DNA of 64,000 nt from Pseudomonas sp. R28(2017) (GCF_002112505.1 NZ_NEHW01000014.1:1-64000); one strand, 5' to 3'. Counted from the stretch's first letter, positions 42,574 to 50,335 are shown. Translations and numbers: made by a program. The notes: generated by a model from the letters alone, not told the origin.

Positions 42574-43422
42574 TCAGAAGGTGCGGCTGCCCTTGATCCC
42601 CGCGCGCTCCATCTTGCGGTGGCACGGTGGGTAATCCATGACCGCGTAATGCTGGGTGCTGCGGTTGTCCCAGATCGCCACGCTGTTGGGCTTCCAGCGC
42701 CAGCGCACCTGGTACTCGGGCAGGTAAGCCTGGCTGACCAGGTAGCGCAGCAGGTCGGCGGCGCCGGGGTTGGCGTCCTGGCCGAAGCGCACGCGCTGGG
42801 GCGTGTGGTAGTTGCTGAAGTGGGTGGTGAAGGCGTTGACGAACAGCACCTGCTCACCGGTTTCCGGGTGGGTGCGCACCACCGGGTGCTCGGCGTCGGG
42901 GAACTGCGCCTTGAGCGCCAGGCGCTTGTCGATCGGCATGGCGGCACCGAAGCTGGCTTCGATGCTGTGGCGTGCGCGCAGGCCTTCGATCTTGGCTTTC
43001 ACGTCGGCGGGCAGGTTCTCATAGGCCAGCACCATGTTCGCCCACATCGTGTCGCCGCCCACCGGCGGGCACTCGACACAGCGCAGCACGCAGCCCATGG
43101 GCGGTGCTTCGCGCCAGGTGGCGTCGGTGTGCCAGGCGTTTTCGTAGCGGTCGTTGGGCTGGTCGGGGCGCTTGTAGATCTGCACCAGGCCAGGGTGCTC
43201 CGGGTCGCTGCCGGCCACCGGGTGGTCTTCCAGCTCGCCAAAGCGCCGGGCAAAGGCCACGTGTTCGGCACGGCTGAAGTGCTGGTCACGCAGGAACAGC
43301 ACACGGTGCCTGAGCAACTGCGCGCGCAGCTGCTCGAACAGGTCGTCGTCGTGGATCGCGTCAGCCAGGTTGACGCCGCTGATCTCGGCGCCGATCGCAC
43401 AGGTCAGTTGTTCGATGTGCAT
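42574..43422 (-). CDS. TauD/TfdA-family Fe(II)/2-oxoglutarate dioxygenase
   Basis: 282 residues. The facial triad is visible as AWHTDATW (His and Asp) and STQHYAVMDY (distal His), with the 2-oxoglutarate Arg ten residues after it. TfdA/TauD enzymes hydroxylate small organic acids, sulfonates or aryloxyacetates. Start at 43422 (MHIEQLTCAIGAEISGVNLA) fits the family exactly. Substrate unknown; no sulfonate transporter is nearby. Confidence 0.9.
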   Translation of the reverse strand: MHIEQLTCAIGAEISGVNLADAIHDDDLFEQLRAQLLRHRVLFLRDQHFSRAEHVAFARRFGELEDHPVAGSDPEHPGLVQIYKRPDQPNDRYENAWHTDATWREAPPMGCVLRCVECPPVGGDTMWANMVLAYENLPADVKAKIEGLRARHSIEASFGAAMPIDKRLALKAQFPDAEHPVVRTHPETGEQVLFVNAFTTHFSNYHTPQRVRFGQDANPGAADLLRYLVSQAYLPEYQVRWRWKPNSVAIWDNRSTQHYAVMDYPPCHRKMERAGIKGSRTF

Positions 43423-43435
43423 GCTGTTGCCCTCT

Positions 43436-44416
43436 TCAGATGACGAAGATCGACGAGCCGGTGGTCCTGCGCGCTTCCAGGTCACGGTGGGCCTGGACGG
43501 CGTCCTGCAGGGCATAGTGCTGGTTGATCTCGATGCGGATGCGGCCGCTGCTGACGTGGTCGAACAGCTCGCCGGCCAGGTCGGCCTTTTCCGCCGGGTC
43601 GGCAATGAAGTCGGCCAGTGCCGGGCGGGTCAGCTGCAGCGAGCCCTTGATCGCCAGCAACTGTGGGTCGAACGGCGGGATGGTGCCGGAGGCGGTGCCC
43701 ACGCAGACCATCAGGCCACGGCGCTTGAGCGAATCGAGCGAGCCCATGAAGGTGTTCTTGCCGACACTGTCGAACACCACGTTGACGCCGACGCCATCGG
43801 TGAGCTCACGCACGCGGCTGGCCACGTCCTCGACGCTGTAGTTGATGATCTGGTTGCAGCCATGGGCGCGGGCGACCTCGGCCTTGGCCTCGGTGGACAC
43901 CGTGCCGATCACGTTCAGCCCCAGCAGCCGCGCCCATTGCGCGACGATCAGGCCAACGCCGCCGGCTGCGGCATGCAGCAGCACGGTGTCGCCGGGCTTG
44001 AAGGCGTACAGCCGGCGCATCAGGTAGGCTGCGGTCAGGCCGCGCATGGTCATGGCGGCGGCGGTCTCGAAGGCGATGGTTTCCGGCAGCTTGATCAGCG
44101 CCGCGGCGGGGATCAGGCGCTCGGTGCAATAGGCACCGAGGGTGTTGAGGAAGCCGGTGTAGGTCACCCGGTCACCCACCGCCACCTGGTTCACGCCCTC
44201 GCCTACCGCCTGCACCACGCCGGACGCTTCCACGCCGATGCCATTGGGCAGCGGGATCGGGTAGGTACCGTTGCGAAAGTAGGTGTCGGCGTAGTTCAGG
44301 CCAACCGCCACCTGACGCAGGCGCACCTGCCCCGGACCGGGCTCACCGACCTCGGCATCCTCGTAGCGCAGCACTTCGGGGCCACCGGTCTGATGGAAAC
44401 GTACGACTTTGGACAT
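43436..44416 (-). CDS. NADPH:quinone oxidoreductase, zinc-free MDR family
   Basis: 326 residues. GroES-like N-domain, then the nucleotide-binding HAAAGGVGLIVAQWARLLG and VSTEAKAEVARAHGC. The length and lack of zinc ligands fit Qor-type one-electron quinone reductases or enoyl reductases. Start at 44416 after GGAGAG. First gene of the seven-gene operon and directly behind the shared operator. Confidence 0.9.
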   Translation of the reverse strand: MSKVVRFHQTGGPEVLRYEDAEVGEPGPGQVRLRQVAVGLNYADTYFRNGTYPIPLPNGIGVEASGVVQAVGEGVNQVAVGDRVTYTGFLNTLGAYCTERLIPAAALIKLPETIAFETAAAMTMRGLTAAYLMRRLYAFKPGDTVLLHAAAGGVGLIVAQWARLLGLNVIGTVSTEAKAEVARAHGCNQIINYSVEDVASRVRELTDGVGVNVVFDSVGKNTFMGSLDSLKRRGLMVCVGTASGTIPPFDPQLLAIKGSLQLTRPALADFIADPAEKADLAGELFDHVSSGRIRIEINQHYALQDAVQAHRDLEARRTTGSSIFVI

Positions 44417-44470
44417 GCTTGTCTCTCCAATCATCGATCTGGACGCAAGGCGTCAGTTCTGGGTAATTGG

Positions 44471-44534
44471 AATGTAAGCGCTCGGGGTGCGGGACGCTTC
44501 GCATCGGGCGACAGCGGGTTTTCATTTGATGACA
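44471..44534 (-). promoter_or_regulatory. AraC-type operator pair and promoter of the qor-tauD-BKACE operon
   Basis: Minus-strand boxes TGTCATCAAATGAAAA (44519-44534, identical in all 16 bases to 36885-36900) and TGTCGCCCGATGCGAA (44498-44513), 21-bp period, with -10-like TACATT at 44471-44476, 21 bp from the proximal box. The geometry equals that of the first operon. The proximal box fits the TGTCGC-N8-AA pattern reported for ArgR/OruR-group AraC regulators. Confidence 0.7.
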
Positions 44535-44635
44535 GATCGAGCGGCGGGGAGCTGCAATCTTTTCTTCATGAGCCGCCTTGATGGCTAGCAAAGGCCCGAC
44601 TAATACTTAGGTCTCTGCCTGGGGAGGCACGAAAC

Positions 44636-44842
44636 ATGCAACCGAGATTCGTTATCGTTCCGGCTGTGCCCATCGAAAAGCAATCGTTCCGCATCGGCAG
44701 CCGCTACTACGCGGCAACCGTGTGTGGTGGTTTCGATATCTATGACAATCAGGAAAAGGAGCGGCTCAAACCCAGTTACCCCAGCAAGACCGACGCCGAG
44801 GTCCAGTGTCGAAGCCTGAACATGGCGCAGCGCGCCAGATAG
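44636..44842 (+). CDS. Small conserved-looking protein, unknown function
   Basis: 68 residues, basic, with two Cys and a Tyr-rich GSRYYAATVCGGFDIYDNQE segment that would form short beta-strands. GGGGAGG 8 nt before the ATG is a strong ribosome-binding site. No signal peptide. I do not recognise a family. Confidence 0.7.
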   Translation: MQPRFVIVPAVPIEKQSFRIGSRYYAATVCGGFDIYDNQEKERLKPSYPSKTDAEVQCRSLNMAQRAR

Positions 44843-44969
44843 CAAGCTACCTGCCCCGCCATGTGTGAAGTGGTGCACGCTGCGCCGGGTGACGCAATAC
44901 AGGCGTATGATGAATAGCCGAGTGGATTGATGCTGTCTGGTAACGGCGTTCTCTGACGGGAGCACGGTC

Positions 44970-45335
44970 ATGAACCATTCAACATGTGCGCTGACCCTGC
45001 TATTGGCAGCGCTGACGGGCTGTTCAAGCAACGCATCCCTCTATCATGACCAGCCGCTGGTAGCCAAAGTCGATACCGGGATGAGCAAAGCGCAAGTGCT
45101 GCAAATTGGCGGCAAGCCGGGCGCCGAGTCCGAGCGCACGGCAGTGCCGGGTACTTGCTTCGACTACATGCTCACCCAGCCGGGGCAAAAGCAACAGCCC
45201 TACATGGTCAGCTTCGACCAGGCCGGGAAGGTCGACAAGACCAGCTTCATGACCTGCGCCGAATGGAGCAATGCGCAGCTCAAGTCCCGGCAAGCATTGC
45301 CCAGCATGGGCGGCATGGGCGGTTCAGGCTATTGA
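44970..45335 (+). CDS. osmE: OsmE-like outer-membrane lipoprotein
   Basis: 121-residue precursor with lipobox LTGC at residue 18 and a BamE/OsmE (SmpA/OmlA) domain: VDTGMSKAQVLQIGGKPG and the C-terminal Gly/Met tail. OsmE proteins are osmotically induced lipoproteins of unclear function. The start has GGAG 8 nt upstream. Confidence 0.85.
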   Translation: MNHSTCALTLLLAALTGCSSNASLYHDQPLVAKVDTGMSKAQVLQIGGKPGAESERTAVPGTCFDYMLTQPGQKQQPYMVSFDQAGKVDKTSFMTCAEWSNAQLKSRQALPSMGGMGGSGY

Positions 45336-45351
45336 TGCCAAGGGCTGCCGG

Positions 45352-45681
45352 TTACTCCAGGCACTCTCTGGCGGCCAGGCGCAACTTGTCACTCGACAGG
45401 AAACTGCCTTTATAGAACGTTGCCCGGCTGCCGTCGTGATATTCAACGACTTCCAGCACTTCGTCCGAAGTCACGGCGCTGGGCGCGGTCAGCCGATAAC
45501 CGTGGTTGATGGATTTTTGCGTGGTCTGGGGGGACAACGCCTGCCACTTTGGCAGTACGCAGGCGGCGTAATCTTCAGGGGATTTTGCAGTCAGCTTGCT
45601 GGCGGTAGGCTTGCCTGGGTTTGCGCACGCGGCAAGGCTGGCAGCAACTACGGAACATAAAAGGATGCGAAACGTTGGCAT
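45352..45681 (-). CDS. Small lipoprotein, unknown function
   Basis: 109 residues with lipobox LAAC at residue 19, then KSPEDYAACVLPKWQAL and SRATFYKGSFLSSDKLR. The second residue after the lipidated Cys is Ala/Asn, consistent with outer-membrane sorting. Convergent with osmE. Start ATG at 45681 chosen; a TTG lies 6 nt upstream in frame. Confidence 0.75.
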   Translation of the reverse strand: MPTFRILLCSVVAASLAACANPGKPTASKLTAKSPEDYAACVLPKWQALSPQTTQKSINHGYRLTAPSAVTSDEVLEVVEYHDGSRATFYKGSFLSSDKLRLAARECLE

Positions 45682-45851
45682 TTGCAATTAACCAGAATGG
45701 AACGTGCGCCATTCTAGCCGGGATCGAGCCGCAGAAGTAATCCACCAAGGTCGTGTCTTTGCCTGAAATGCAATAGCGCAAGACTTCCGTCGAATGGGGC
45801 AAGCCAGTGGCTTCCCTTAGAATCAAAAACGCTGAGGGATCGGCACCCATC

Positions 45852-45885
45852 GCAAAAAGCCCGCGCTCATGTGCGGGCTTTTTGC
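45852..45885. terminator. Bidirectional intrinsic terminator
   Basis: Perfect 13-bp stem GCAAAAAGCCCGC / GCGGGCTTTTTGC with an 8-nt loop; A- and T-tracts inside the stem let it work in either direction. It lies 17 bp after the lipoprotein gene ending at 45903. Confidence 0.85.
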
Positions 45886-45902
45886 ACTTGCAGATCAACA
45901 CA

Positions 45903-46271
45903 TCAGGCTTTTTTGCACATCAATGCAGCGTCAAGCAGCCTGCCATGGTCGTACCAGGCGTCGCGCTGATAGGCGGTGAACTGGCGCTGGGTTCCCGTGC
46001 CGCGTAGTTCGACCAGGCCATCAGCCTTATTGGGGTCGGTACTTTCGACGTACAGTTTTACCGAGTTGTCGCCGTCCACTTCATAGGTTTTCACGTTGCC
46101 TTGAAGTTCACCTTTGACGCACCCCAGATAGGCTGGCGTACTTCTCCCGGTGGTGCCAGACGTATAATCATGGCTCTCCCGCACATCCGGGTTCTGGGCG
46201 CACCCGGCCATGAACAGCGTGGCGAAAGTGGTTAACAGTACTGCGCCTGCGACCGATCTTGAACTCTTCAC
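45903..46271 (-). CDS. Small lipoprotein, unknown function
   Basis: 122 residues from the GTG at 46271, with AGGAG about 10 nt upstream; lipobox MAGC. The mature part has LGCVKGELQGNVKTYEV and LVELRGTGTQRQFTAYQRD and ends AALMCKKA, with two Cys that could pair. Similar in style to the lipoprotein at 45352-45681 but not clearly homologous. Confidence 0.75.
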   Translation of the reverse strand: MKSSRSVAGAVLLTTFATLFMAGCAQNPDVRESHDYTSGTTGRSTPAYLGCVKGELQGNVKTYEVDGDNSVKLYVESTDPNKADGLVELRGTGTQRQFTAYQRDAWYDHGRLLDAALMCKKA

Positions 46272-46520
46272 GCGACACGCTCCTGCTGCCCCCTCTGGAA
46301 CTTGGGAAAGCGTTGCCAAGCACTACGCCCTTTTTTGGTTTTCATTGGCCCATGGTACTGCGCAACCTGCGTAGCACTATAGGCTTGTTCGCTATATGCG
46401 CGAGGGTCGATGGCCGGCCGCTCATGTGGCTTTCGCGTTATTTCTTTAGCCGAGCGGAACGATTTCAACTGGCCATGATTCTCATGGGAACCGACCCGGT
46501 GCACCGTTCAGGAGAAAACC

Positions 46521-46835
46521 ATGGTGTGGTGGCTGGAAGTACTCGCGCAGTTCGTGACGTCCACCGGCCTTGCCGTGTTGAGCATCTTTGTCTTCTGGGC
46601 CTACACGCTGGCGTTTGGCAGGGCGTATATCAGGCTGTTGTCGGCTGCGCTGGCGGTGGCATTGCTGGGCATTGCCGCCTTTCCCCACGGGGCAAGCTTC
46701 GCCGTCAGCCATAAGGCGCTGCTGGGAGATGGCAGTGAATTCCTGTTGCTGATCGCGGACGCGTTGGGCGTGATAAGCGCCGTGATCATTGCATCGTTCT
46801 TTTTCAACCCTGAGCGCTTGCTCGATGAAGCATGA
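46521..46835 (+). CDS. Small inner-membrane protein
   Basis: 104 residues with three hydrophobic segments (VLAQFVTSTGLAVLSIFVFW, LLSAALAVALLGIAAF, FLLLIADALGVISAVIIASF) and a short acidic tail. GGAG 6 nt before the ATG. No recognised family. A loose GAAC-N19-TCTCA sequence at 46458-46485 could be an envelope-stress sigma promoter, but the match is poor. Confidence 0.7.
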   Translation: MVWWLEVLAQFVTSTGLAVLSIFVFWAYTLAFGRAYIRLLSAALAVALLGIAAFPHGASFAVSHKALLGDGSEFLLLIADALGVISAVIIASFFFNPERLLDEA

Positions 46836-46913
46836 CGCCCCTGCAAGCTATCCGCCCTATCCTCTGGTGATGGGCGAATAGCTGATGGCTAGAGTGCTGC
46901 TTGCTGACTGGCG

Positions 46914-47060
46914 TCAGTAGCGACGATAGTCCTGGTGCCCCCCACGATCGTTATCGTAGTAATGCCGGTGATGATGGCCTCCGTCGTGCCAGTACGGCCA
47001 GCAGCCACTGAGCAACAACAACCCTGACAACACGACAACCCATGCAGTCTTGCGTTTCAT
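46914..47060 (-). CDS. Very small His/Tyr-rich lipoprotein
   Basis: 48 residues: a short basic n-region (MKRKTAWVV), hydrophobic core, lipobox LSGC at residue 17-20, then WPYWHDGGHHHRHYYDNDRG, a His- and Tyr-rich tail that might bind metal. GAGG precedes the ATG at a good distance. Too small for many gene finders. Confidence 0.7.
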   Translation of the reverse strand: MKRKTAWVVVLSGLLLLSGCWPYWHDGGHHHRHYYDNDRGGHQDYRRY

Positions 47061-47272
47061 GTGCATACCTCCGGCCAGGCGAAGCAAGGCCTTGCATACG
47101 TTGGACTGCGCAAAGGCCGGAGGTTCGGGCCGGGGGGCGGCCGCTGATCGTGTTTCATGCAGCCAGGTGTGGGTTGACTTGGCTGGCCACCCATCCAGCG
47201 TGGATAAACATTCAGATTACAAAGTGTTTTCAGCGGTAGTACCGTCAAGTGGCCCCTTACAAGGAGAGAGAC

Positions 47273-47509
47273 ATGAGCATACGCAGCCTGGCCAAAAACC
47301 TTCCGCCCGACCCTGACAACAAGGGCTGGGTACTGGGATGGGGGGTGTTACGCGCCATGCATCCCTGGCACTTTGTCGACGTCTATGCCGACCAGAAGAC
47401 TGCCAAGGCAGAGGCACAGCGCCGAGGTGACGGCTACGTCGTGGAATTCGGCTCGCACCGGCTTGGCTCGGATGAGTTTGTCTGTGGTGTGAACCCGCCG
47501 GAAGGCTGA
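47273..47509 (+). CDS. Small soluble protein, unknown function
   Basis: 78 residues from an ATG with AAGGAGAG 5 nt upstream. Trp-rich start (DNKGWVLGWGVLRAMHPWHF) and a C-terminal GDGYVVEFGSHRLGSDEF beta-like segment. No signal peptide or TM. I do not recognise it. Confidence 0.7.
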   Translation: MSIRSLAKNLPPDPDNKGWVLGWGVLRAMHPWHFVDVYADQKTAKAEAQRRGDGYVVEFGSHRLGSDEFVCGVNPPEG

Positions 47510-47552
47510 CGAGGCGCTCGCCCAATGCGAGCGCCTTGCCACGTAACCGATC

Positions 47553-47819
47553 TCAAGACTTTGGCAGGTAGTAGTGAGGGTATAACGCCATGTCGCGTTC
47601 CAGTTTTTCAGCGTCAGTCACGCGCTTGCGAACCTCGGCATAGAATCGCTGACTCTGGTTCTGAAAATGCCTGAAGTGTTGGTCAGCAAGCTCAAGGGCA
47701 CCCTTCAGGGCGTTCCCCCTCAACCCTTCGGCAAGTCGCTGCGATGAGATATACCTCTGCCAGCAGGCCTCGACCTGCAACAGCCCTTGCGCGAAGACTT
47801 CAGTATCGATGGTCGCCAT
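47553..47819 (-). CDS. Small helical protein, unknown function
   Basis: 88 residues, mostly predicted helix (FAQGLLQVEACWQRYISSQR, LADQHFRHFQNQSQRFYAEV, DAEKLERDMALYPHYY). GAGGG 7 nt before the ATG. Could be an assembly or phasin-like helical protein, but there is no firm match. The 234 bp beyond it (47820-48053) shows no convincing gene. Confidence 0.6.
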   Translation of the reverse strand: MATIDTEVFAQGLLQVEACWQRYISSQRLAEGLRGNALKGALELADQHFRHFQNQSQRFYAEVRKRVTDAEKLERDMALYPHYYLPKS

Positions 47820-48053
47820 TGGTGCACCCTCTTTGAGCCATTGAAGGCCCGTCGGTGTGAATCGCCAGAGCGACGATAGCTTGATGAAGCCCGGTCACAA
47901 TCAGCTTCGGCTCGAAGTGTAGTCCATCTCGGGCCAGGCACCGGCGCGCACTTGCGCGCCTGTGAAGCAGGACACTGTCAAATCGCTGCATGGCGTGTAC
48001 CAGGGCGCCGCGGAATCTATACGAACGTGTTTCTGCTTGTCCGGCGAGGCTGA

Positions 48054-48242
48054 TTATCTGGTACTCGGGTGCTTGCTGGCCTCCAAACGCTGCGCATCTC
48101 GGGCGAACCACATACCCACCGCAATCACCATCAGGCAAATGAACACCACATCCCATGCCCTATGCTCGATGGCCGCCAGGATCGCGAAAAACTGCAAGGC
48201 GCCAGCCCACCAGAGAAACGGCCTGATCTTTGAGTAGCGCAT
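48054..48242 (-). CDS. Small two-TM membrane protein
   Basis: 62 residues with hydrophobic segments FLWWAGALQFFAILAAI and VVFICLMVIAVGMWFA and a basic, charged C-terminus. GAGGTGA before the ATG. Unknown function. Confidence 0.6.
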   Translation of the reverse strand: MRYSKIRPFLWWAGALQFFAILAAIEHRAWDVVFICLMVIAVGMWFARDAQRLEASKHPSTR

Positions 48243-48373
48243 GACTCACCTCGCAGTCCCCTCTGTTCCAATTCTAGTCGACACGGCGAACTGGAACAGC
48301 GTACGGCCGTTGCAATGAGAACCGTTGCAGCACTACAGCCGCCTAATGGATGACTTTGCGGATTGCCAGCACT

Positions 48374-48670
48374 TCAAGAGCCCTGCTCCTTCACCTGACA
48401 AACGCCATTGGCCCGATTCCTTCCGGTGTATGAAACGCTCGGAGAGCCGTCTGGATTGATCGACAGAGAAATGGTCACTCCGCTGGCCTTGGCTTCGAAG
48501 TAGTTGTCGTTGACCTTCTTCAGCTTGCCCTCTTTGCCATTGATGTAGATCGGGCCGCCCTTGCCTGCATGGACTTCGATTTTCCCGGGGCATGTTGCGT
48601 TGAACAGTGGAATCCCAGCCTGAGCGGCGCCTGACGCTGCCAGCAAAGCCACCAGCACTAATTGCTTCAT
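48374..48670 (-). CDS. Small periplasmic protein, unknown function
   Basis: 98 residues with a signal peptide cleaved after AAQA. The mature protein has two Cys (ATCPGK and GVCQVKE), likely a disulfide, and beta-rich IYINGKEGKLKKVNDNYFEA. AGGAG 6 nt upstream of the ATG. No family recognised. Confidence 0.7.
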   Translation of the reverse strand: MKQLVLVALLAASGAAQAGIPLFNATCPGKIEVHAGKGGPIYINGKEGKLKKVNDNYFEAKASGVTISLSINPDGSPSVSYTGRNRANGVCQVKEQGS

Positions 48671-48805
48671 CTCATGCTCCTTAGATCAATGCCGGCATCG
48701 CCTGGCCCACGTTGGTTTTACCTCGGTACATTCGTTAACGTGCGCCGCCATATTTCGGCCGAAATGGCAATCCTGACGGGAGTACACATGCACGCCGGCC
48801 AGCTC

Positions 48806-49090
48806 TTATCCCTCTCCAGCAGGGGTGCACCCATCAGCAACTCGACGCGCTTGACCAATACCCCAGGCTAGCGACCGGTACATCGATTCGCCGGGCCTGG
48901 AGTCGTAGGCCTCTTCATGCAGTGCCATGCCGGAGCGTGCGTAGACACCTAGAAAAAGTTGCGTTCCACCGGTGCGCGAAAGTCTCACCTGCACATCGAT
49001 GAGGGTGCCGTCGTGCAGCGTTTCTTCGTGGGATCGATGGTGAAGCGTGGGGTCTGACCACGCCCAGTACACGCCGCCTCTTCTTCGCAT
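48806..49090 (-). CDS. Small protein, unknown function
   Basis: 94 residues from an ATG preceded by GGAGGAG at 7 nt. Contains YWAWSDPTLHHRSHEETLHDG and VQVRLSRTGGTQLFLGVYA. No signal peptide. It is the last gene before a broken integrase and may belong to the mobile region. Confidence 0.65.
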   Translation of the reverse strand: MRRRGGVYWAWSDPTLHHRSHEETLHDGTLIDVQVRLSRTGGTQLFLGVYARSGMALHEEAYDSRPGESMYRSLAWGIGQARRVADGCTPAGEG

Positions 49091-49298
49091 CGTGTTCTCC
49101 TCCACCGTCGGTGGCTTGTTGGTGAAACCAGGACGGGCAGGCCATTCATTTGTAATTAGGCCTATCCAACTAGCTTGACCACCGGTCACGAACAAAAGCT
49201 CCATTTTTCTTTAGCCCGTCTTCCCTCCTTCCACTGCCGCGACAGGGCTGCCAAGGCCATCCATCACGGGAAATGCCGACGGGCAGTGGATGCCAATG

Positions 49299-49533
49299 CT
49301 CAACGATTTGAGGATCAGGCGCGGCGCCCCATACAAACGCTGCCCCACCTATGCGACAATGCACGCAATGTTCGGCCTCACCCCCCGCATTTATCGCCCA
49401 ACAGCTCGGGCATAGCGTGCAGATGCTCTTATCGACTCATGCGCGCTGGATTAACTCGTCCAACGACTGGCAGGAGCTGGAAAAGCTCCAGATTGGTCCG
49501 AAATGGGTCCGCAGCTGCGAAGAAGCCACGTAA
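49299..49533 (+). pseudogene. Tyrosine integrase remnant, frameshifted
   Basis: The C-terminal third of a phage-type tyrosine recombinase is spread over two frames: APYKRCPTYATMHAMFGLTP (first frame), then PAFIAQQLGHSVQMLLST-H-ARWIN (second), with the shift in a run of six C near 49381. The Arg-His of the RHxxH box is lost (CPTYAT) and the codon at 49438-49440, where GHSVQMLLSTYARW should have the nucleophilic Tyr, is CAT (His). So both reading frame and catalysis are broken. Marks an old integration event. No complete integrase is in the window. Confidence 0.75.
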
Positions 49534-49665
49534 GTTATTGATAGGTAAGCTCCTTGATCTCCACCGCCAACATCACCATGCAGTATTTTAGGGGTGTTGA
49601 GCGGTGCTAAGGGGTTGATTTTATTGGGCGAAATCCCCCTCCTCCACCCCTCATTTTCGTATCAG

Positions 49666-49742
49666 TGGTATCAAAATTGGTATCACCTGGTGGCTGCCGT
49701 TGGCGGTCCGCTTTCGACCCATTGCGGCCATTCGTGATACCA
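49666..49742. repeat. TGGTATCA repeats beside the integrase remnant
   Basis: TGGTATCA occurs at 49666-49673 and 49678-49685 and inverted at 49735-49742. Such short repeats near integrase genes can be arm-type or att-proximal sites. The rest of 49534-49800 holds only a tandem GCAATT triplet near 49780; I see no gene there. Confidence 0.4.
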
Positions 49743-49800
49743 CACCGGGGGCGATTCAAGAACCACATCCACACTTGGGCAATTGCAATTGCAATTGCTC

Positions 49801-49828
49801 TTGACCCGCCGTCGCCTCTCCCTAGAAT
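49801..49828 (+). promoter_or_regulatory. Sigma70-type promoter of the NIPSNAP gene
   Basis: TTGACC and TAGAAT with a 16-bp spacer, 28 bp before the ATG. A good consensus match. Confidence 0.65.
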
Positions 49829-49855
49829 AACGATCCCAAATCAAGGAACGATTTC

Positions 49856-50161
49856 ATGATCACCTGCCATGTCCGGTACGTCATAGATCCCTATCAGATC
49901 AATGCGTTCGAACGCTATTCTCGCGCTTGGATTCCAGTAGTCACCCGAATGGGTGGACAGCATCACGGCTACTTCCTCCCAGCTGAAGGAGCAAATAACG
50001 TCGCGTATTGCCTCTTTAGCTTCTCCAGCCTTGCCGACTACGAACGGTATCGACAAGAAGCCGCAGTCGATCCTGAATGTTTGCGTTTGGTTGAGGAAGC
50101 GTCCGAATTGAAGTTCATCGTGAGCTACGAGAGAAGCTTCCTTCGCCCTTTGCTTGCGTAA
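49856..50161 (+). CDS. NIPSNAP-family protein
   Basis: 101 residues of dimeric alpha/beta-barrel type: MITCHVRYVIDPYQINAFERYSRAW, GGQHHGYFLPAEGANNVAYCLFSF, YERYRQEAAVDPEC and a closing YERSFLRPL. The length and order of elements are the NIPSNAP family norm. Function of bacterial members is poorly known. AAGGA lies 8 nt before the ATG. It sits between the integrase remnant and the phage genes. Confidence 0.85.
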   Translation: MITCHVRYVIDPYQINAFERYSRAWIPVVTRMGGQHHGYFLPAEGANNVAYCLFSFSSLADYERYRQEAAVDPECLRLVEEASELKFIVSYERSFLRPLLA

Positions 50162-50281
50162 TACTAAGGTAACCTCCCGACCATGGAGTCGATCTGGTCT
50201 ACCCATCGTCACGACCCTGCGGGTGTCCTCAATGGGTCGAAAGCAGTCGTACGCAGAGGCTGATGTCGAGCCGCCCAACGG

Positions 50282-50335
50282 GTGCGCCTAGGCGTAGGTT
50301 CTACTCAACGGTTTTCAAGACCGTGGTATAAGCGC
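50282..50335 (-). other. tRNA-Ser(UGA)-like fragment
   Basis: The minus strand contains ACGGT-CTTGAAA-ACCGT (50308-50324), a perfect serine-type anticodon arm with UGA anticodon, followed by GTAG-AAC-CTAC (50294-50304) like a class II variable arm. I cannot fold acceptor, D and T arms, so this is not a functional tRNA gene as far as I can see. It lies in the 310-bp stretch 50162-50471, which otherwise has only the hairpins described next. Confidence 0.3.

Noticed and set aside
45575..45901. 108-residue minus-strand ORF beginning MLICKCKKPAHERG
   Set aside because: It starts inside the terminator hairpin and overlaps the promoter and 5' end of a better supported lipoprotein gene in another frame; the sequence looks like read-through of non-coding DNA.
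46458..46485. AlgU-type promoter upstream of the small membrane protein
   Set aside because: GAACGA and TCTCA deviate from GAACTT and TCTGA; too weak to call.
47800..48156. 118-residue minus-strand ORF between small genes
   Set aside because: No good start signal, overlaps a better membrane-protein gene, and no family pattern.
49175..49591. 138-residue plus-strand ORF as a real gene
   Set aside because: It overlaps the integrase remnant in a third frame, and the recognisable homology is in the other two frames.
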